DNA of 64,000 nucleotides from Isobaculum melis. GTDB lineage: Bacteria > Bacillota > Bacilli > Lactobacillales > Carnobacteriaceae. Below, one piece after another: positions 41,688 to 51,653 of this stretch. The position numbers and the translations under genes are program-made. Location of the stretch: assembly GCF_900111355.1 (NCBI RefSeq), contig NZ_FOHA01000001.1, forward strand, positions 124,001 to 188,000, in the 5' to 3' direction. Below the pieces are notes generated by a model, which made no database searches, was not told where the DNA came from, and saw nothing but the letters and a program-made list of their open reading frames with translations. The number at the start of each line of letters is the position of its first letter. Positions within the stretch are counted from its first letter, which is position 1.

Positions 41688-42824
41688 ATGAAAAAGTTAG
41701 TGGTAACGATGATGGCAGCAACACTGCTCTTAGCAGGTTGTTCAGGTGGAAAATCAAAAGATAGTGCAGAAACGATTAAAATTGGGGTCAATCTGGAACA
41801 ATCAGGACCAGTTTCCAGCTATGGCAATGCAGAATTAGAAGGTGTTCAGTTAGCTGTTGAAGAAATTAATGAAAAAGGTGGCGTGCTGGGTAAAAAATTA
41901 GAACTAGTTGAATTAGATAACAAATCAGATACAACAGAAGTAGCCAGTGTTGCAACAAAATTAGCTTCAAAAGAAAAAGTTTCAGCGATTATTGGACCTG
42001 CAACCTCAGGAAATGTGAAGGCTGCAATACCAGCAACTAATCAAGCAAAAGTGCCGTTAATTGCACCATCTGGAACGGATGATTCGGTGACAATGGATAA
42101 CAATGATAAAGTACAACCTTATGTATTTAGAGTTTGTTTCCAAGATTCTTTCCAAGGAGAGATTATGGCAGCCTATGCTGAGAACGATTTAGGTGCTAAA
42201 AAAGCGGCTATTTTATCAGATAGCTCAAGTGATTATGCCAAAGGACTTACAGCAGCCTTCAAAGATAGCTTTACAGGTGACATTGTGTCTGAAGAAAACT
42301 ACCAAAGCAAAGACACAGATTTCAGTGCGGTATTAACCAAAATGAAGTCAAAAGGCATGGATGTCCTCTTTATCCCAGGCTATTATGAAGAAGCAGGGCT
42401 AATCGTGAAACAGGCCCGTGAAGCTGGCATTGAAGTACCCATTTTAGGTGCGGATGGTTTTGATTCTCCTGAATTAGTGAAATTAGCAGGTAAATCAGCC
42501 TTAAACAAAGTTTACTTCCCAGCACATTTTTCTTCACTTAGTGAAGAAAAACAGGTTCAAGACTTCTTAACCAATTATAAAAAGAAATTTGATAAAGAGC
42601 CAAATGCATTTAGTGCGTTAGCTTATGATTCAGTTTATTTATTAGTAGATGCAATCGAACGTGCTGATAGTGCAGATTCTGAAAAAATTACAGAAGCCCT
42701 TGAAGCAACAGAAGATTATCAAGGATTAACAGGAAAAATGACCATTGATAAAGATCATAACGCAGTGAAAACAGCAACTATCGTTGAATTAAAAGAGGGT
42801 GAACAAACAGTTGTAGCTGAATAA
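41688..42824 (+). CDS. livJ: branched-chain amino acid ABC transporter, substrate-binding lipoprotein LivJ
   Basis: 378 residues with signal peptide and lipobox LLLAGC (Cys18), then a type I periplasmic-binding fold (KIGVNLEQSGPVSSYGNAEL; IIGPATSGNVKAAIPATNQ). It captures leucine, isoleucine or valine outside the membrane and passes them to LivH/LivM. RBS AAGGAGGCAAC. First gene of livJHMGF-CBS/ACT. A terminator-like hairpin separates it from livH, which would keep binding protein in excess over the membrane components. Confidence 0.88.
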   Translation: MKKLVVTMMAATLLLAGCSGGKSKDSAETIKIGVNLEQSGPVSSYGNAELEGVQLAVEEINEKGGVLGKKLELVELDNKSDTTEVASVATKLASKEKVSAIIGPATSGNVKAAIPATNQAKVPLIAPSGTDDSVTMDNNDKVQPYVFRVCFQDSFQGEIMAAYAENDLGAKKAAILSDSSSDYAKGLTAAFKDSFTGDIVSEENYQSKDTDFSAVLTKMKSKGMDVLFIPGYYEEAGLIVKQAREAGIEVPILGADGFDSPELVKLAGKSALNKVYFPAHFSSLSEEKQVQDFLTNYKKKFDKEPNAFSALAYDSVYLLVDAIERADSADSEKITEALEATEDYQGLTGKMTIDKDHNAVKTATIVELKEGEQTVVAE

Positions 42825-42844
42825 AAATCAGGAAGCAAAACAAG

Positions 42845-42871
42845 AGTGGGGTTTCTTGCCCCGCTTTTTTG
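42845..42871 (+). terminator. partial terminator between livJ and livH
   Basis: Stem AGTGGGG / CCCCGCT with a 7-base loop and a TTTTTT tail. It probably lowers expression of the permease genes relative to livJ. Confidence 0.75.
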
Positions 42872-42903
42872 CTTCAATAGATAGAAATAGAAGAGGTGAC
42901 AAT

Positions 42904-43782
42904 ATGGATCAATTTTTACAACAAGTTGTGAATGGTCTTTCATTAGGCAGTATTTATGCGTTACTAGCATTAGGCTATACCATGGTTTATGGCATTATAA
43001 AATTAATTAACTTCGCACATGGCGAAATTTATATGGTAGGAGCTTATGTTGGCTACACAGCGATTCAAAATTGGGGGTTGGGCTTAATCCCTGCTTTATT
43101 TATCGCCATGACATTTTGTGCAGTACTAGGTGTTTTGATTGAGCGTGTGGCTTATCGTCCTTTAAGAAATGCCACTAGAATTGCGGCTTTAATTACGGCG
43201 ATTGGTGTTTCATTTCTCTTACAATATGTCATGATTTTATTTATGGGACCAGATGTCCGCACCTTTCCAGAAACAGTACCAGCGAAGATTTTTAAATTTG
43301 GTGGGGTACAAGTGAATGAACAGCAAATTTATATTTTTGTGATTAGTATTATTTTAATGTTTTTACTACAATTTATTGTGAAGAAAACTAAAATGGGAAA
43401 AGCTATGCGAGCGGTTAGTGTCGATTCTGATGCGGCAAAATTGATGGGGATTAATGTTGATACAACCATTTCCTTTACTTTTGCATTAGGATCAGCCTTA
43501 GCAGGAGCTGCAGGTGTTTTAGTAGGTGTTTACTATAATTCAATTAATCCACTAATGGGTGCAGCACCAGGACTAAAAGCCTTTGTAGCAGCAGTGTTTG
43601 GTGGAATCGGTTTGATTCCTGGTGCAATGCTGGGTGGTTTGTCTATTGGTGTGACTGAAATTATGGTCAGTGGGTATGCAAGTTCCCTCATTAAAGACGC
43701 GGTTGTGTACGCGATTTTAATTCTTGTCTTGTTGATTAAGCCTTCAGGTTTATTAGGTAAAAACAAGAAAGAGAAAGTGTAG
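42904..43782 (+). CDS. livH: branched-chain amino acid ABC permease LivH
   Basis: 292 residues with eight or so helices. It opens with QQVVNGLSLGSIYALLALGY, and the family motif INFAHGEIYMVGAYVG follows, as in LivH. The C-terminal AVFGGIGLIPGAMLGGLSIG is the coupling region typical of this permease family. The ATG at 42904 follows AGAGGTG; an upstream extension would run into the terminator hairpin. It pairs with LivM to form the membrane channel. Confidence 0.9.
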   Translation: MDQFLQQVVNGLSLGSIYALLALGYTMVYGIIKLINFAHGEIYMVGAYVGYTAIQNWGLGLIPALFIAMTFCAVLGVLIERVAYRPLRNATRIAALITAIGVSFLLQYVMILFMGPDVRTFPETVPAKIFKFGGVQVNEQQIYIFVISIILMFLLQFIVKKTKMGKAMRAVSVDSDAAKLMGINVDTTISFTFALGSALAGAAGVLVGVYYNSINPLMGAAPGLKAFVAAVFGGIGLIPGAMLGGLSIGVTEIMVSGYASSLIKDAVVYAILILVLLIKPSGLLGKNKKEKV

Positions 43783-43792
43783 GTGCGTAGAG

Positions 43793-44767
43793 ATGAAACA
43801 ATTAAATAAATACAATGCAGGCTGGTTGGCTCTATCTGTGATCATCTACTTTGTTGTCCAAATGCTGATTCAAGCAGATGTGATTGATTATTACTATCAA
43901 ATTACTTTAATGAATATTTGTATGGATATTATTTTAGCTTTAGGACTCAATTTAATTATTGGTTTTACTGGTCAGTTTTCTTTAGGGCACGCAGGATTTA
44001 TGTCGATTGGGGCTTATTGCTGTGCCATTATGATGCTTAAAATGCCAGATCTGACAGGCTTTCTTTTAGGACTTTTATTAGGTGTTATTGTAGCAAGTCT
44101 TGTTGCTTTAATTGTTGCCATTCCAACATTACGCCTAAAAGGGGATTATTTAGCCATTGCCACATTAGGAATTTCTGAAATCATTCGGATTGCGATTTTA
44201 AATATGGGCGATTTAACCAATGGCGCTGCTGGCTTAAGTGGGATGCCAATTTTAAATAATTGGACACTCAGCTTCTTTGGGATTATGCTTAGCCTCATTA
44301 TCATTGTTAACTATATTAAAAGCAGTCCAGGACGTGCAACAATTGCGATTAGAGAAGATGAAATTGCAGCGGAGTCAATGGGAATCAATACCACAAAATA
44401 TAAAACCATTGCTTTTGTGATTGGCGCTTTTACTGCCAGTATTGCAGGTTCCTTATATGCTTCTTCCTTTAGCATGATTAAGCCTGATAACTTTGGTTTT
44501 ATGAAATCAGTTGATATTTTGATTATTGTGGTTTTTGGTGGACTAGGCAGTGTTACAGGAACGATTATCGCAGCGATTAGTTTAGGGATATTAAACATGC
44601 TTTTACAGCCTTTTGGTCAATTGCGAATGATAATTTATGCCATTGCATTGATTGCGATTATGGTCTTTAAACCAGGTGGCTTATTGCAGCATAAGGAGCT
44701 CTCAATGAAAAAGCTTTTTGGACGATTGAGCAAGAAAAATACGCCAAAGAAGGAGGCGTCTAAATGA
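43793..44767 (+). CDS. livM: branched-chain amino acid ABC permease LivM
   Basis: 324 residues, about nine helices. The LivM hallmarks NLIIGFTGQFSLGHAGFMSIG and RLKGDYLAIATLGISEIIRI are present, with VVFGGLGSVTGTIIAA near the C-terminus. It starts 10 bases after livH and overlaps livG by 4 bases (ATGA), so the genes are translationally coupled. Partner of LivH in the channel. Confidence 0.9.
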   Translation: MKQLNKYNAGWLALSVIIYFVVQMLIQADVIDYYYQITLMNICMDIILALGLNLIIGFTGQFSLGHAGFMSIGAYCCAIMMLKMPDLTGFLLGLLLGVIVASLVALIVAIPTLRLKGDYLAIATLGISEIIRIAILNMGDLTNGAAGLSGMPILNNWTLSFFGIMLSLIIIVNYIKSSPGRATIAIREDEIAAESMGINTTKYKTIAFVIGAFTASIAGSLYASSFSMIKPDNFGFMKSVDILIIVVFGGLGSVTGTIIAAISLGILNMLLQPFGQLRMIIYAIALIAIMVFKPGGLLQHKELSMKKLFGRLSKKNTPKKEASK

Positions 44768-45540
44768 GTTTATTACAGGTAGAAAAATTAACCAAAAATT
44801 TTGGTGGGCTAGCAGCTGTTTCAATGGTAGATTTTAAGCTAGAATCCAATGAATTAGTTGGGCTAATCGGACCGAATGGTGCAGGGAAAACGACACTCTT
44901 TAATTTATTAACAGGGGTTTATGTGCCAACAAGTGGCGAAATTGTAATGGAGATTGATGGAAAAAAAGAAAGGCTCAATGGTGTGAAGCCATATGTGATT
45001 ACTAAAAAAGGCTTGGCGCGGACTTTCCAAAATATTCGGTTATTTAAGGAGCTGACAGTGCTAGACAATGTGTTAATTGCGATGCATCAGAATAGCAAAG
45101 CAGGGGTTTTAGCCAGTATTTTTAGATTGCCAAAATACTATCGTTCAGAAGAGGGAATGCGTCAAGAAGCACTTTCTTTATTAAGTATTTTTGATTTAGA
45201 CAACAAACAGCAGGAGCTAGCTAAAAATTTACCTTATGGTGATCAACGTTGCTTAGAGATTGTCCGAGCATTAGCAACCAAACCTAAAATTTTATTTTTG
45301 GATGAGCCTGCTGCTGGGATGAATCCTCAGGAAACGGCTGATTTGACCAAGCAAATTCGTAAAATTCAGCAAGATTTTAAGATTACCGTTGTGTTGATTG
45401 AACATGATATGTCTTTAGTGATGGATATTTGTGAACGCATCTATGTTTTAGAGTATGGCAGAATGATTGCTCATGGGACACCTGGAGAAATCAAACAAAA
45501 TCCTAAAGTGATTAAAGCTTATTTAGGCGGGGAGGAATAA
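44764..45540 (+). CDS. livG: branched-chain amino acid ABC ATPase LivG
   Basis: 258 residues with a Walker A motif GPNGAGKTT (about residue 36), a Q-loop in RTFQNIRLF, a signature-like LPYGDQRCLEIVRAL and Walker B ILFLDEPAAGMNP, then an H-loop in LIEHDM. The signature is PYGDQ rather than LSGGQ, as usual for LivG. The C-terminal extension ending in AYLGGEE is typical of this subfamily. It works as a heterodimer with LivF. Confidence 0.9.
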   Translation: MSLLQVEKLTKNFGGLAAVSMVDFKLESNELVGLIGPNGAGKTTLFNLLTGVYVPTSGEIVMEIDGKKERLNGVKPYVITKKGLARTFQNIRLFKELTVLDNVLIAMHQNSKAGVLASIFRLPKYYRSEEGMRQEALSLLSIFDLDNKQQELAKNLPYGDQRCLEIVRALATKPKILFLDEPAAGMNPQETADLTKQIRKIQQDFKITVVLIEHDMSLVMDICERIYVLEYGRMIAHGTPGEIKQNPKVIKAYLGGEE

Positions 45541-45543
45541 TTG

Positions 45544-46248
45544 ATGTTAAAAGTTGAAAATTTAAATGTCCATTATGGTGTCATCCAAGCCTTACATGAT
45601 GTTTCCTTTGAAGTTGGTGAAGGAGAAATTGTAAGCTTAATTGGTGCGAATGGTGCTGGTAAATCAACTGTTTTAAAGGTGCTCTCAGGCTTGCATCGTT
45701 TAACCAGTGGTAAAATTTTATTTCATGACCAGGAAATACAAAAAAGCGCAACAAAGAAAATTGTGGAAAGTGGGATTTCTTTAGTGCCAGAAGGTCGCCA
45801 TGTTTTTGCTGGCTTAACCGTTCTAGAAAATTTAGAAATGGGTGCTTATTTAAGGAAAGATAAAGGCAATTTAAAGAAGGATATGGACCATGTTTATGAG
45901 CGTTTTCCTGTTTTAGCGGAGCGGAAAAATCAAGATGCAGCAACACTTTCAGGTGGCGAACAACAAATGCTAGCAATGGGTCGCGCTTTAATGTCCAAAC
46001 CGAAATTATTGTTATTAGATGAGCCTTCAATGGGACTTGCCCCGATTTTTATTAAAGAAATATTTGCTATTATTCAAGAAATCCAAAAGCAAGGGACAAC
46101 GGTTTTATTAATTGAACAAAATGCGAAGTTGGCATTATCTATTGCGAATCGAGGCTATGTATTAGAAACCGGAAAAGTGGTACTTTCTGGTACTGGTGAG
46201 ATGTTATTAAACAGCGATGAAGTAAAAAAAGCATACTTAGGAGGTTAA
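45544..46248 (+). CDS. livF: branched-chain amino acid ABC ATPase LivF
   Basis: 234 residues: Walker A GANGAGKST, signature LSGGEQQMLAMGRAL, Walker B LLLLDEPSMGLAP and H-loop LIEQNAK. The residue after the glutamine is Asn instead of His in the switch, as is common in LivF. The ATG at 45544 follows GGGGAGGAATAA; the adjacent TTG at 45541 is an alternative start two bases past the same site. It is followed after 3 bases by a CBS/ACT gene. Confidence 0.9.
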   Translation: MLKVENLNVHYGVIQALHDVSFEVGEGEIVSLIGANGAGKSTVLKVLSGLHRLTSGKILFHDQEIQKSATKKIVESGISLVPEGRHVFAGLTVLENLEMGAYLRKDKGNLKKDMDHVYERFPVLAERKNQDAATLSGGEQQMLAMGRALMSKPKLLLLDEPSMGLAPIFIKEIFAIIQEIQKQGTTVLLIEQNAKLALSIANRGYVLETGKVVLSGTGEMLLNSDEVKKAYLGG

Positions 46249-46251
46249 GGG

Positions 46252-46905
46252 ATGTACGTCAAATATTATATGACAACGGATATGATTACAATTACTGAGG
46301 ACACCAAAATCTTAGAGGCGCTTGACTTGATGAGAGAAAATGATTTGCATCGGTTGCCTGTCATGAAAGGAAATCGCTTAGTTGGTTTGCTGACAGAGGG
46401 CATTATTCAAGAAAATTCTCCTTCAAAAGCAACCAGTTTAAGTATCCATGAAATGAACTATTTATTAACTAAAACAAGTGTTGGTGAAGTGATGATTAGA
46501 AAAGTCATGACAATTGGACCGGATGCTTTGTTGGAGGAAGCTGCAGTTTTAATGCGTCAACACAATATTAAATGCTTACCAGTTTTGAAGGATGAACAGT
46601 TAGTTGGGATTATCAGCCAAAATGATTTATTCGATGCCTTTATTCAGGTGATGGGTTATTATGAAAAAGGTTGTCGTGTGGTGGTTGAGATAGTGGAAGA
46701 CCAGCCAGGCATTTTAGAGCAGATGACATTGATTTTTAGTGAGCAGAAATTGAATATCAATCAAATTGCCGTTTATCGGATGAAGGATACGATCAATGTC
46801 GTGATGCAAATTGCCAGTACTGATGATCAAAAAATTAAAGCCATTTTAATGGAAAAAGGCTATCGTGTGTTGACTTGTACAAAGAAAATTCAGAGTTCAA
46901 CTTAG
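46252..46905 (+). CDS. CBS-CBS-ACT domain protein (AcuB-like)
   Basis: 217 residues. Two CBS domains occupy about 1-60 and 75-135 (MTTDMITITEDTKILEALD and VMIRKVMTIGPDALLEEAAV), and an ACT domain occupies about 140-215 (RVVVEIVEDQPGILEQMTLI). CBS pairs sense adenosine nucleotides and ACT domains often bind amino acids. As the last gene of the liv operon, 3 bases after livF, it is probably a sensor or regulator of branched-chain amino acid uptake. Mechanism unknown. RBS TAGGAGG. Confidence 0.85.
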   Translation: MYVKYYMTTDMITITEDTKILEALDLMRENDLHRLPVMKGNRLVGLLTEGIIQENSPSKATSLSIHEMNYLLTKTSVGEVMIRKVMTIGPDALLEEAAVLMRQHNIKCLPVLKDEQLVGIISQNDLFDAFIQVMGYYEKGCRVVVEIVEDQPGILEQMTLIFSEQKLNINQIAVYRMKDTINVVMQIASTDDQKIKAILMEKGYRVLTCTKKIQSST

Positions 46906-46917
46906 GTGATTGAAAAA

Positions 46918-46961
46918 TAGACACTTTCAAAAGCGAAGAGTTTCGCTGATGAAGGTGTCTA
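46918..46961. terminator. terminator of the liv operon
   Basis: Stem TAGACACTTT / AAGGTGTCTA enclosing a second hairpin (AGCGAA / TTCGCT). The U-tail is weak (CTTTATAT). Confidence 0.65.
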
Positions 46962-46994
46962 CTTTATATCATGTTTAAAGGTAAGTTTCTACGA

Positions 46995-47444
46995 TTATAT
47001 TTTCTCTAAAGTAATTTCAGTGACAATGACGATAGGTGCTATGGTTACTAAGATGATTCTACTAACGAGTGAAATTGATAACGCATTGATATGATTCATT
47101 TTTAGGAGAATTAGAGCAAATGGAAGTAATAAAACGATCACAGATACAATGCAAAAATAAACTTTATATCTTAAAAGCTTGATTCTTTCATCATTTTTAT
47201 GTTTTTTTTGCTCTTTTTCTAATGCCCTTTTTCTTGTTTTTAACACTAAAATACTACCAATAAGCATACCGAGTAAAGCGGGAAGTATGTTTATTTCTTT
47301 AAAAAATTGAATCAAATCAAAATTGCTTGATTCTAGATTAGAATTGCTTAATGAGTAGACTAACAATACCCAGATATATGGAATAAAAAACCCCATAAAG
47401 CGCTTAAATATGTACATTTTATTGATAGGTTTATTTTTTATCAT
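46995..47444 (-). CDS. membrane protein coupled to an XRE regulator
   Basis: 149 residues with four predicted helices (FMGFFIPYIWVLLVYSL, ILPALLGMLIGSILVL, VYFCIVSVIVLLLPFALILL, ISLVSRIILVTIAPIVIV). A basic, charged stretch rich in Lys and Glu (KRALEKEQKKHKNDERIK) lies between helices 2 and 3. Its start overlaps the stop of the small XRE gene by 4 bases on the reverse strand. Like the gene at 35293 it belongs to the XRE/membrane-protein pairs. The conserved DERIKLLRYK resembles the DERTTK of the other pair. Function unknown. Confidence 0.7.
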   Translation of the reverse strand: MIKNKPINKMYIFKRFMGFFIPYIWVLLVYSLSNSNLESSNFDLIQFFKEINILPALLGMLIGSILVLKTRKRALEKEQKKHKNDERIKLLRYKVYFCIVSVIVLLLPFALILLKMNHINALSISLVSRIILVTIAPIVIVTEITLEKI

Positions 47445-47650
47445 TGATGTTCCTCCTTCACTAAATAAAATAGTTCTTTCATTTCAACATTAAAATATTC
47501 AATCATCAATAAAGCCAGTTCTAAACTAGGATTATATTTTCCGGTTTCAATGGCATTAATCGTTTGTCTTGAAACGCCTAATTCTTCACCTAACTTTTGT
47601 TGTGAAATATGTAGTTGTTTTCTAATGTTTCTAACATTGTTATGAATCAT
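47441..47650 (-). CDS. small XRE-family regulator with adjacent operators
   Basis: 69 residues made of one helix-turn-helix (RKQLHISQQKLGEELGVSRQ, then INAIETGKYNPSLELALLMI). The ATG at 47650 is chosen because AGGTGA lies 5 bases before it. A promoter on the reverse strand reads TTGACA-17-TATCAT. Two perfect inverted repeats overlap its -35 region and start point, suggesting autoregulation of the operon with the membrane protein. A Cro-like repressor with membrane-protein partner is a common Firmicutes arrangement. Confidence 0.85.
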   Translation of the reverse strand: MIHNNVRNIRKQLHISQQKLGEELGVSRQTINAIETGKYNPSLELALLMIEYFNVEMKELFYLVKEEHQ

Positions 47651-47667
47651 ACTTTTCACCTATTTTC

Positions 47668-47685
47668 TGTAAAGCTAGCTTTACA
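47668..47685. promoter_or_regulatory. palindromic operator candidate 1 of the XRE gene
   Basis: TGTAAAGCTAGCTTTACA is a perfect 18-bp palindrome just downstream of the reverse-strand -10 (47690-47695). Confidence 0.7.
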
Positions 47686-47689
47686 TATG

Positions 47690-47718
47690 ATGATAGCATC
47701 CTTATGATTTTATGTCAA
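47690..47718 (-). promoter_or_regulatory. reverse-strand promoter of the XRE/membrane pair
   Basis: On the reverse strand, TTGACA (47718-47713), a 17-base spacer and TATCAT (47695-47690). Confidence 0.75.
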
Positions 47719-47736
47719 GTGAGCTTGACATAAAAT
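47707..47736. promoter_or_regulatory. palindromic operator candidate 2
   Basis: ATTTTATGTCAAG / CTTGACATAAAAT, a 13-bp inverted repeat with a 4-base loop. One arm contains the -35 of the reverse promoter. Confidence 0.55.
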
Positions 47737-47837
47737 AGATAAATACCTAAAAGGATGGCGCAGATACATGGTTTACAGTATACTAAAAGGAAGAGAAATT
47801 AGACAATCAAGTAGATGTCGAGAAATAGGCACTTTAC

Positions 47838-47867
47838 TTGTCAAAATCTAGTGCTTTCAATTATGAT
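47838..47867 (+). promoter_or_regulatory. glyA promoter
   Basis: TTGTCA (47838-47843), an 18-base spacer and TATGAT (47862-47867), about 70 bases before glyA. Confidence 0.5.
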
Positions 47868-47935
47868 AAGAGAGATGTATGCATCGTGATTATTGAGAGT
47901 TATTAAGTAAAAATTGGAGATGGAGATGAAGCCAA

Positions 47936-49168
47936 ATGGACTATAAAGCTTATGATCCCCAAGTGTGGGAAGCAATTGAAAATGAAACTGAGAGACAAGA
48001 GAAAAATATTGAGTTAATCGCTTCAGAAAACTTTGTATCGGAAGCTGTCAGAGAAGCACAAGGCAGTATTCTAACGAATAAATATGCAGAAGGCTACCCT
48101 GGAAAACGTTATTATGGTGGCTGTGAATTTGTTGATGTGATTGAAAATCTAGCGATTGATCGTGCAAAAGAATTATTTGGCGCAGAATATGCCAATGTGC
48201 AACCGCATTCAGGTTCTCAAGCCAACATGGCTGTTTATCAAGCACTTTTAGAAGATGGCGATGTGGTTTTGGGAATGAACTTAACAGATGGCGGGCATTT
48301 AACGCATGGCTCTGCTGTGAACTTTAGTGGGAAAACCTATCATTTTATTGAATATGGTGTGGATTCAATTTCAGAAAAAATTGATTATAAAAACTTACGT
48401 TTAAAAGCGTTGAAAGAAAAGCCAAAAATGATTATTGCTGGGGCAAGTGCATATTCACGTACCATTGATTTTGCGGCTTTTAGAGAGATTGCAGATGAAG
48501 TCGGTGCCTATTTTGTGGTGGATATGGCACATATTGCAGGTTTGGTTGCAACAGGTCTACATCCAAATCCAGTTCCTTATGCAGATGTTGTGACTTCAAC
48601 AACTCACAAAACTTTGCGTGGCCCACGTGGCGGTTTAATTTTAGCTAAAGAACAATATGGCAAAGCAATCAATAGTGCGATTTTCCCAGGGATTCAAGGG
48701 GGACCATTAGAGCATGTCATTGCAGGGAAAGCGATTGCGCTGAAAGAAGCAATGGACCCAAGCTTTAAAACGTATATGGAGCAAGTGATTAAAAATGCGC
48801 AAGCGATGGTTCAAGTATTTAAAGAGAAAAACATTAAAGTCATTAGTGGTGGGACAGATAACCATTTATTCTTAGTTGATGTGACAGATTTCCATTTAAC
48901 AGGAAAAGAAGCAGAAGCGATTTTAGATCATGCAGGGATTACAGTGAATAAAAATACGATTCCTTTTGAAAAATTAAGTCCATTTAAAACTAGTGGTATC
49001 CGGATTGGAACACCAGCGATGACGACAAGAGGCTTTAAAGAAGCAGAAGCAACAAAAATTGCAGCATGGATTGTCCAAGCACTAGCCTCTGGTGGCGAAG
49101 GCGAAACTATTGAAATGATTCGTACACAAGTCTATGAATTAACCAAACAATTTCCACTCTATCAATAA
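47936..49168 (+). CDS. glyA: serine hydroxymethyltransferase
   Basis: 410 residues, normal for bacterial SHMT. It interconverts serine and glycine with tetrahydrofolate. The PLP lysine is Lys225 in [13 protein letters not shown]. The substrate and folate motifs [26 protein letters not shown] and [15 protein letters not shown] are intact. Start ATG 47936 after GGAGATGGAGATGAAG. Followed by upp after a 100-base gap, the standard order ahead of the ATP synthase operon in enterococci and relatives. Confidence 0.95.
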   Translation: MDYKAYDPQVWEAIENETERQEKNIELIASENFVSEAVREAQGSILTNKYAEGYPGKRYYGGCEFVDVIENLAIDRAKELFGAEYANVQPHSGSQANMAVYQALLEDGDVVLGMNLTDGGHLTHGSAVNFSGKTYHFIEYGVDSISEKIDYKNLRLKALKEKPKMIIAGASAYSRTIDFAAFREIADEVGAYFVVDMAHIAGLVATGLHPNPVPYADVVTSTTHKTLRGPRGGLILAKEQYGKAINSAIFPGIQGGPLEHVIAGKAIALKEAMDPSFKTYMEQVIKNAQAMVQVFKEKNIKVISGGTDNHLFLVDVTDFHLTGKEAEAILDHAGITVNKNTIPFEKLSPFKTSGIRIGTPAMTTRGFKEAEATKIAAWIVQALASGGEGETIEMIRTQVYELTKQFPLYQ

Positions 49169-49267
49169 ATTGAAAAAAATTCCTTTTTTTTCTAGCCAAG
49201 AAGCTACTTTTCATATACAATGTTAAATAGTGTATTGAGACCAATTTATGAATGGGAGAGTTGCCAA

Positions 49268-49897
49268 ATGGGAAAATTTGAAGTTATGGATCATCCATTG
49301 ATTCAACACAAATTAACAATGATTAGAGACAAAAATTGCGGAACGAAAGTATTTAGAGAAGTTGTCAATGAAATTGCAACACTGATGGCTTATGATGTAT
49401 CTCGCGATATGCCTTTAGAAGATGTAGAGATTGAAACACCAATGGGCAAAACAATTCAAAAACAAATCTCAGGTAAAAAAGTAGCGATTGTACCAATTTT
49501 AAGAGCTGGTTTAGGAATGGTTGATGGGATGCTAGAACTCATTCCTGCTGCTAAAGTAGGACATGTTGGTTTATATCGTGACCATGATACACTAGAGCCT
49601 GTTGAATATTTTGTGAAAATGCCTGCGGATATTAATGAACGTCAATTACTAGTTGTAGATCCAATGTTAGCGACTGGTGGTTCAGCAATCATGGCGATTG
49701 ATGCGATTAAAAAACGTGGTGCTAAAAATATTAAATTTGTCTGCTTAGTAGCAGCTCCTGAAGGTGTGAAAGCACTTCAAGAGGCACATCCTGATGTAGA
49801 TATTTATGTTGCTTCACTTGATGAAAAATTAAATGAAGAAGGTTACATCGTTCCTGGTTTAGGGGATGCTGGTGACCGCTTGTTTGGTACTAAATAG
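49268..49897 (+). CDS. upp: uracil phosphoribosyltransferase
   Basis: 209 residues, standard length. It makes UMP from uracil and PRPP. The PRPP-binding loop [17 protein letters not shown] and uracil-binding [20 protein letters not shown] are intact, and [14 protein letters not shown] is typical. The ATG at 49268 ([11 protein letters not shown]) follows GGGAGAG; an in-frame upstream ATG at 49220 would add 16 residues without family support. A strong terminator follows. Confidence 0.95.
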   Translation: MGKFEVMDHPLIQHKLTMIRDKNCGTKVFREVVNEIATLMAYDVSRDMPLEDVEIETPMGKTIQKQISGKKVAIVPILRAGLGMVDGMLELIPAAKVGHVGLYRDHDTLEPVEYFVKMPADINERQLLVVDPMLATGGSAIMAIDAIKKRGAKNIKFVCLVAAPEGVKALQEAHPDVDIYVASLDEKLNEEGYIVPGLGDAGDRLFGTK

Positions 49898-49909
49898 TAA
49901 AAATAATAG

Positions 49910-49950
49910 AAGTGATAGAGAGGTCAATTGACTTTTCTATCACTTTTTTT
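49910..49950 (+). terminator. terminator of upp
   Basis: Stem AAGTGATAGAGAGGTCA / TGACTTTTCTATCACTT with two G-U pairs and a T-rich tail. Confidence 0.88.
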
Positions 49951-51298
<1,348 letters not shown>

Positions 51299-51352
51299 AA
51301 CAAGATTCGCAAGAAAAAAACAAGATAATGATTATCTAGGGGGAAATTTAAC

Positions 51353-51574
51353 ATGGAAAATATTCAATATTTAGCAGCAGCAATTACAGCATTTGGAGCA
51401 GCGATAGCAGCATCACTTGCCAATGGGAAAGTTATTTCAAAAACAATCGAGTCAGTAGCACGTCAACCAGAATTACAAAGTCGCTTACAAACAATTATGT
51501 TTATTGGGGTAGGTTTAATTGAAGCTGTTCCAATTATGGCGATTGTTATTGCATTTATCTTAATGAATAAATAA
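51353..51574 (+). CDS. atpE: F0F1 ATP synthase subunit c (AxSxAxG helix motif)
   Basis: 73 residues in a two-helix hairpin. The proton-binding carboxylate is Glu57 in [12 protein letters not shown], and the polar loop is ARQPELQ. The glycine motif of helix 1, GxGxGxG in most c subunits, reads A19-x-S21-x-A23-x-G25 ([11 protein letters not shown]). Changes of this motif are known to affect c-ring size in alkaliphilic Bacillus (AxAxAxA). RBS AGGGGGA. A hairpin with a short U-tail follows, before atpF. Confidence 0.95.
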   Translation: MENIQYLAAAITAFGAAIAASLANGKVISKTIESVARQPELQSRLQTIMFIGVGLIEAVPIMAIVIAFILMNK

Positions 51575-51589
51575 TTCGTTCAGTCCAAT

Positions 51590-51614
51590 AAAAAGGCAGT
51601 TTTGCTGCCTTTTT
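51590..51614 (+). terminator. partial terminator between atpE and atpF
   Basis: Stem AAAAAGGCAG / CTGCCTTTTT with a short loop and a T tail inside the ATP synthase operon. It should raise the share of atpB-atpE transcripts over the rest, matching the need for many c subunits. Confidence 0.75.
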
Positions 51615-51653
51615 AAATAAGATTTGACCGATTGGCTGAAGGGAGTGTAAAGG

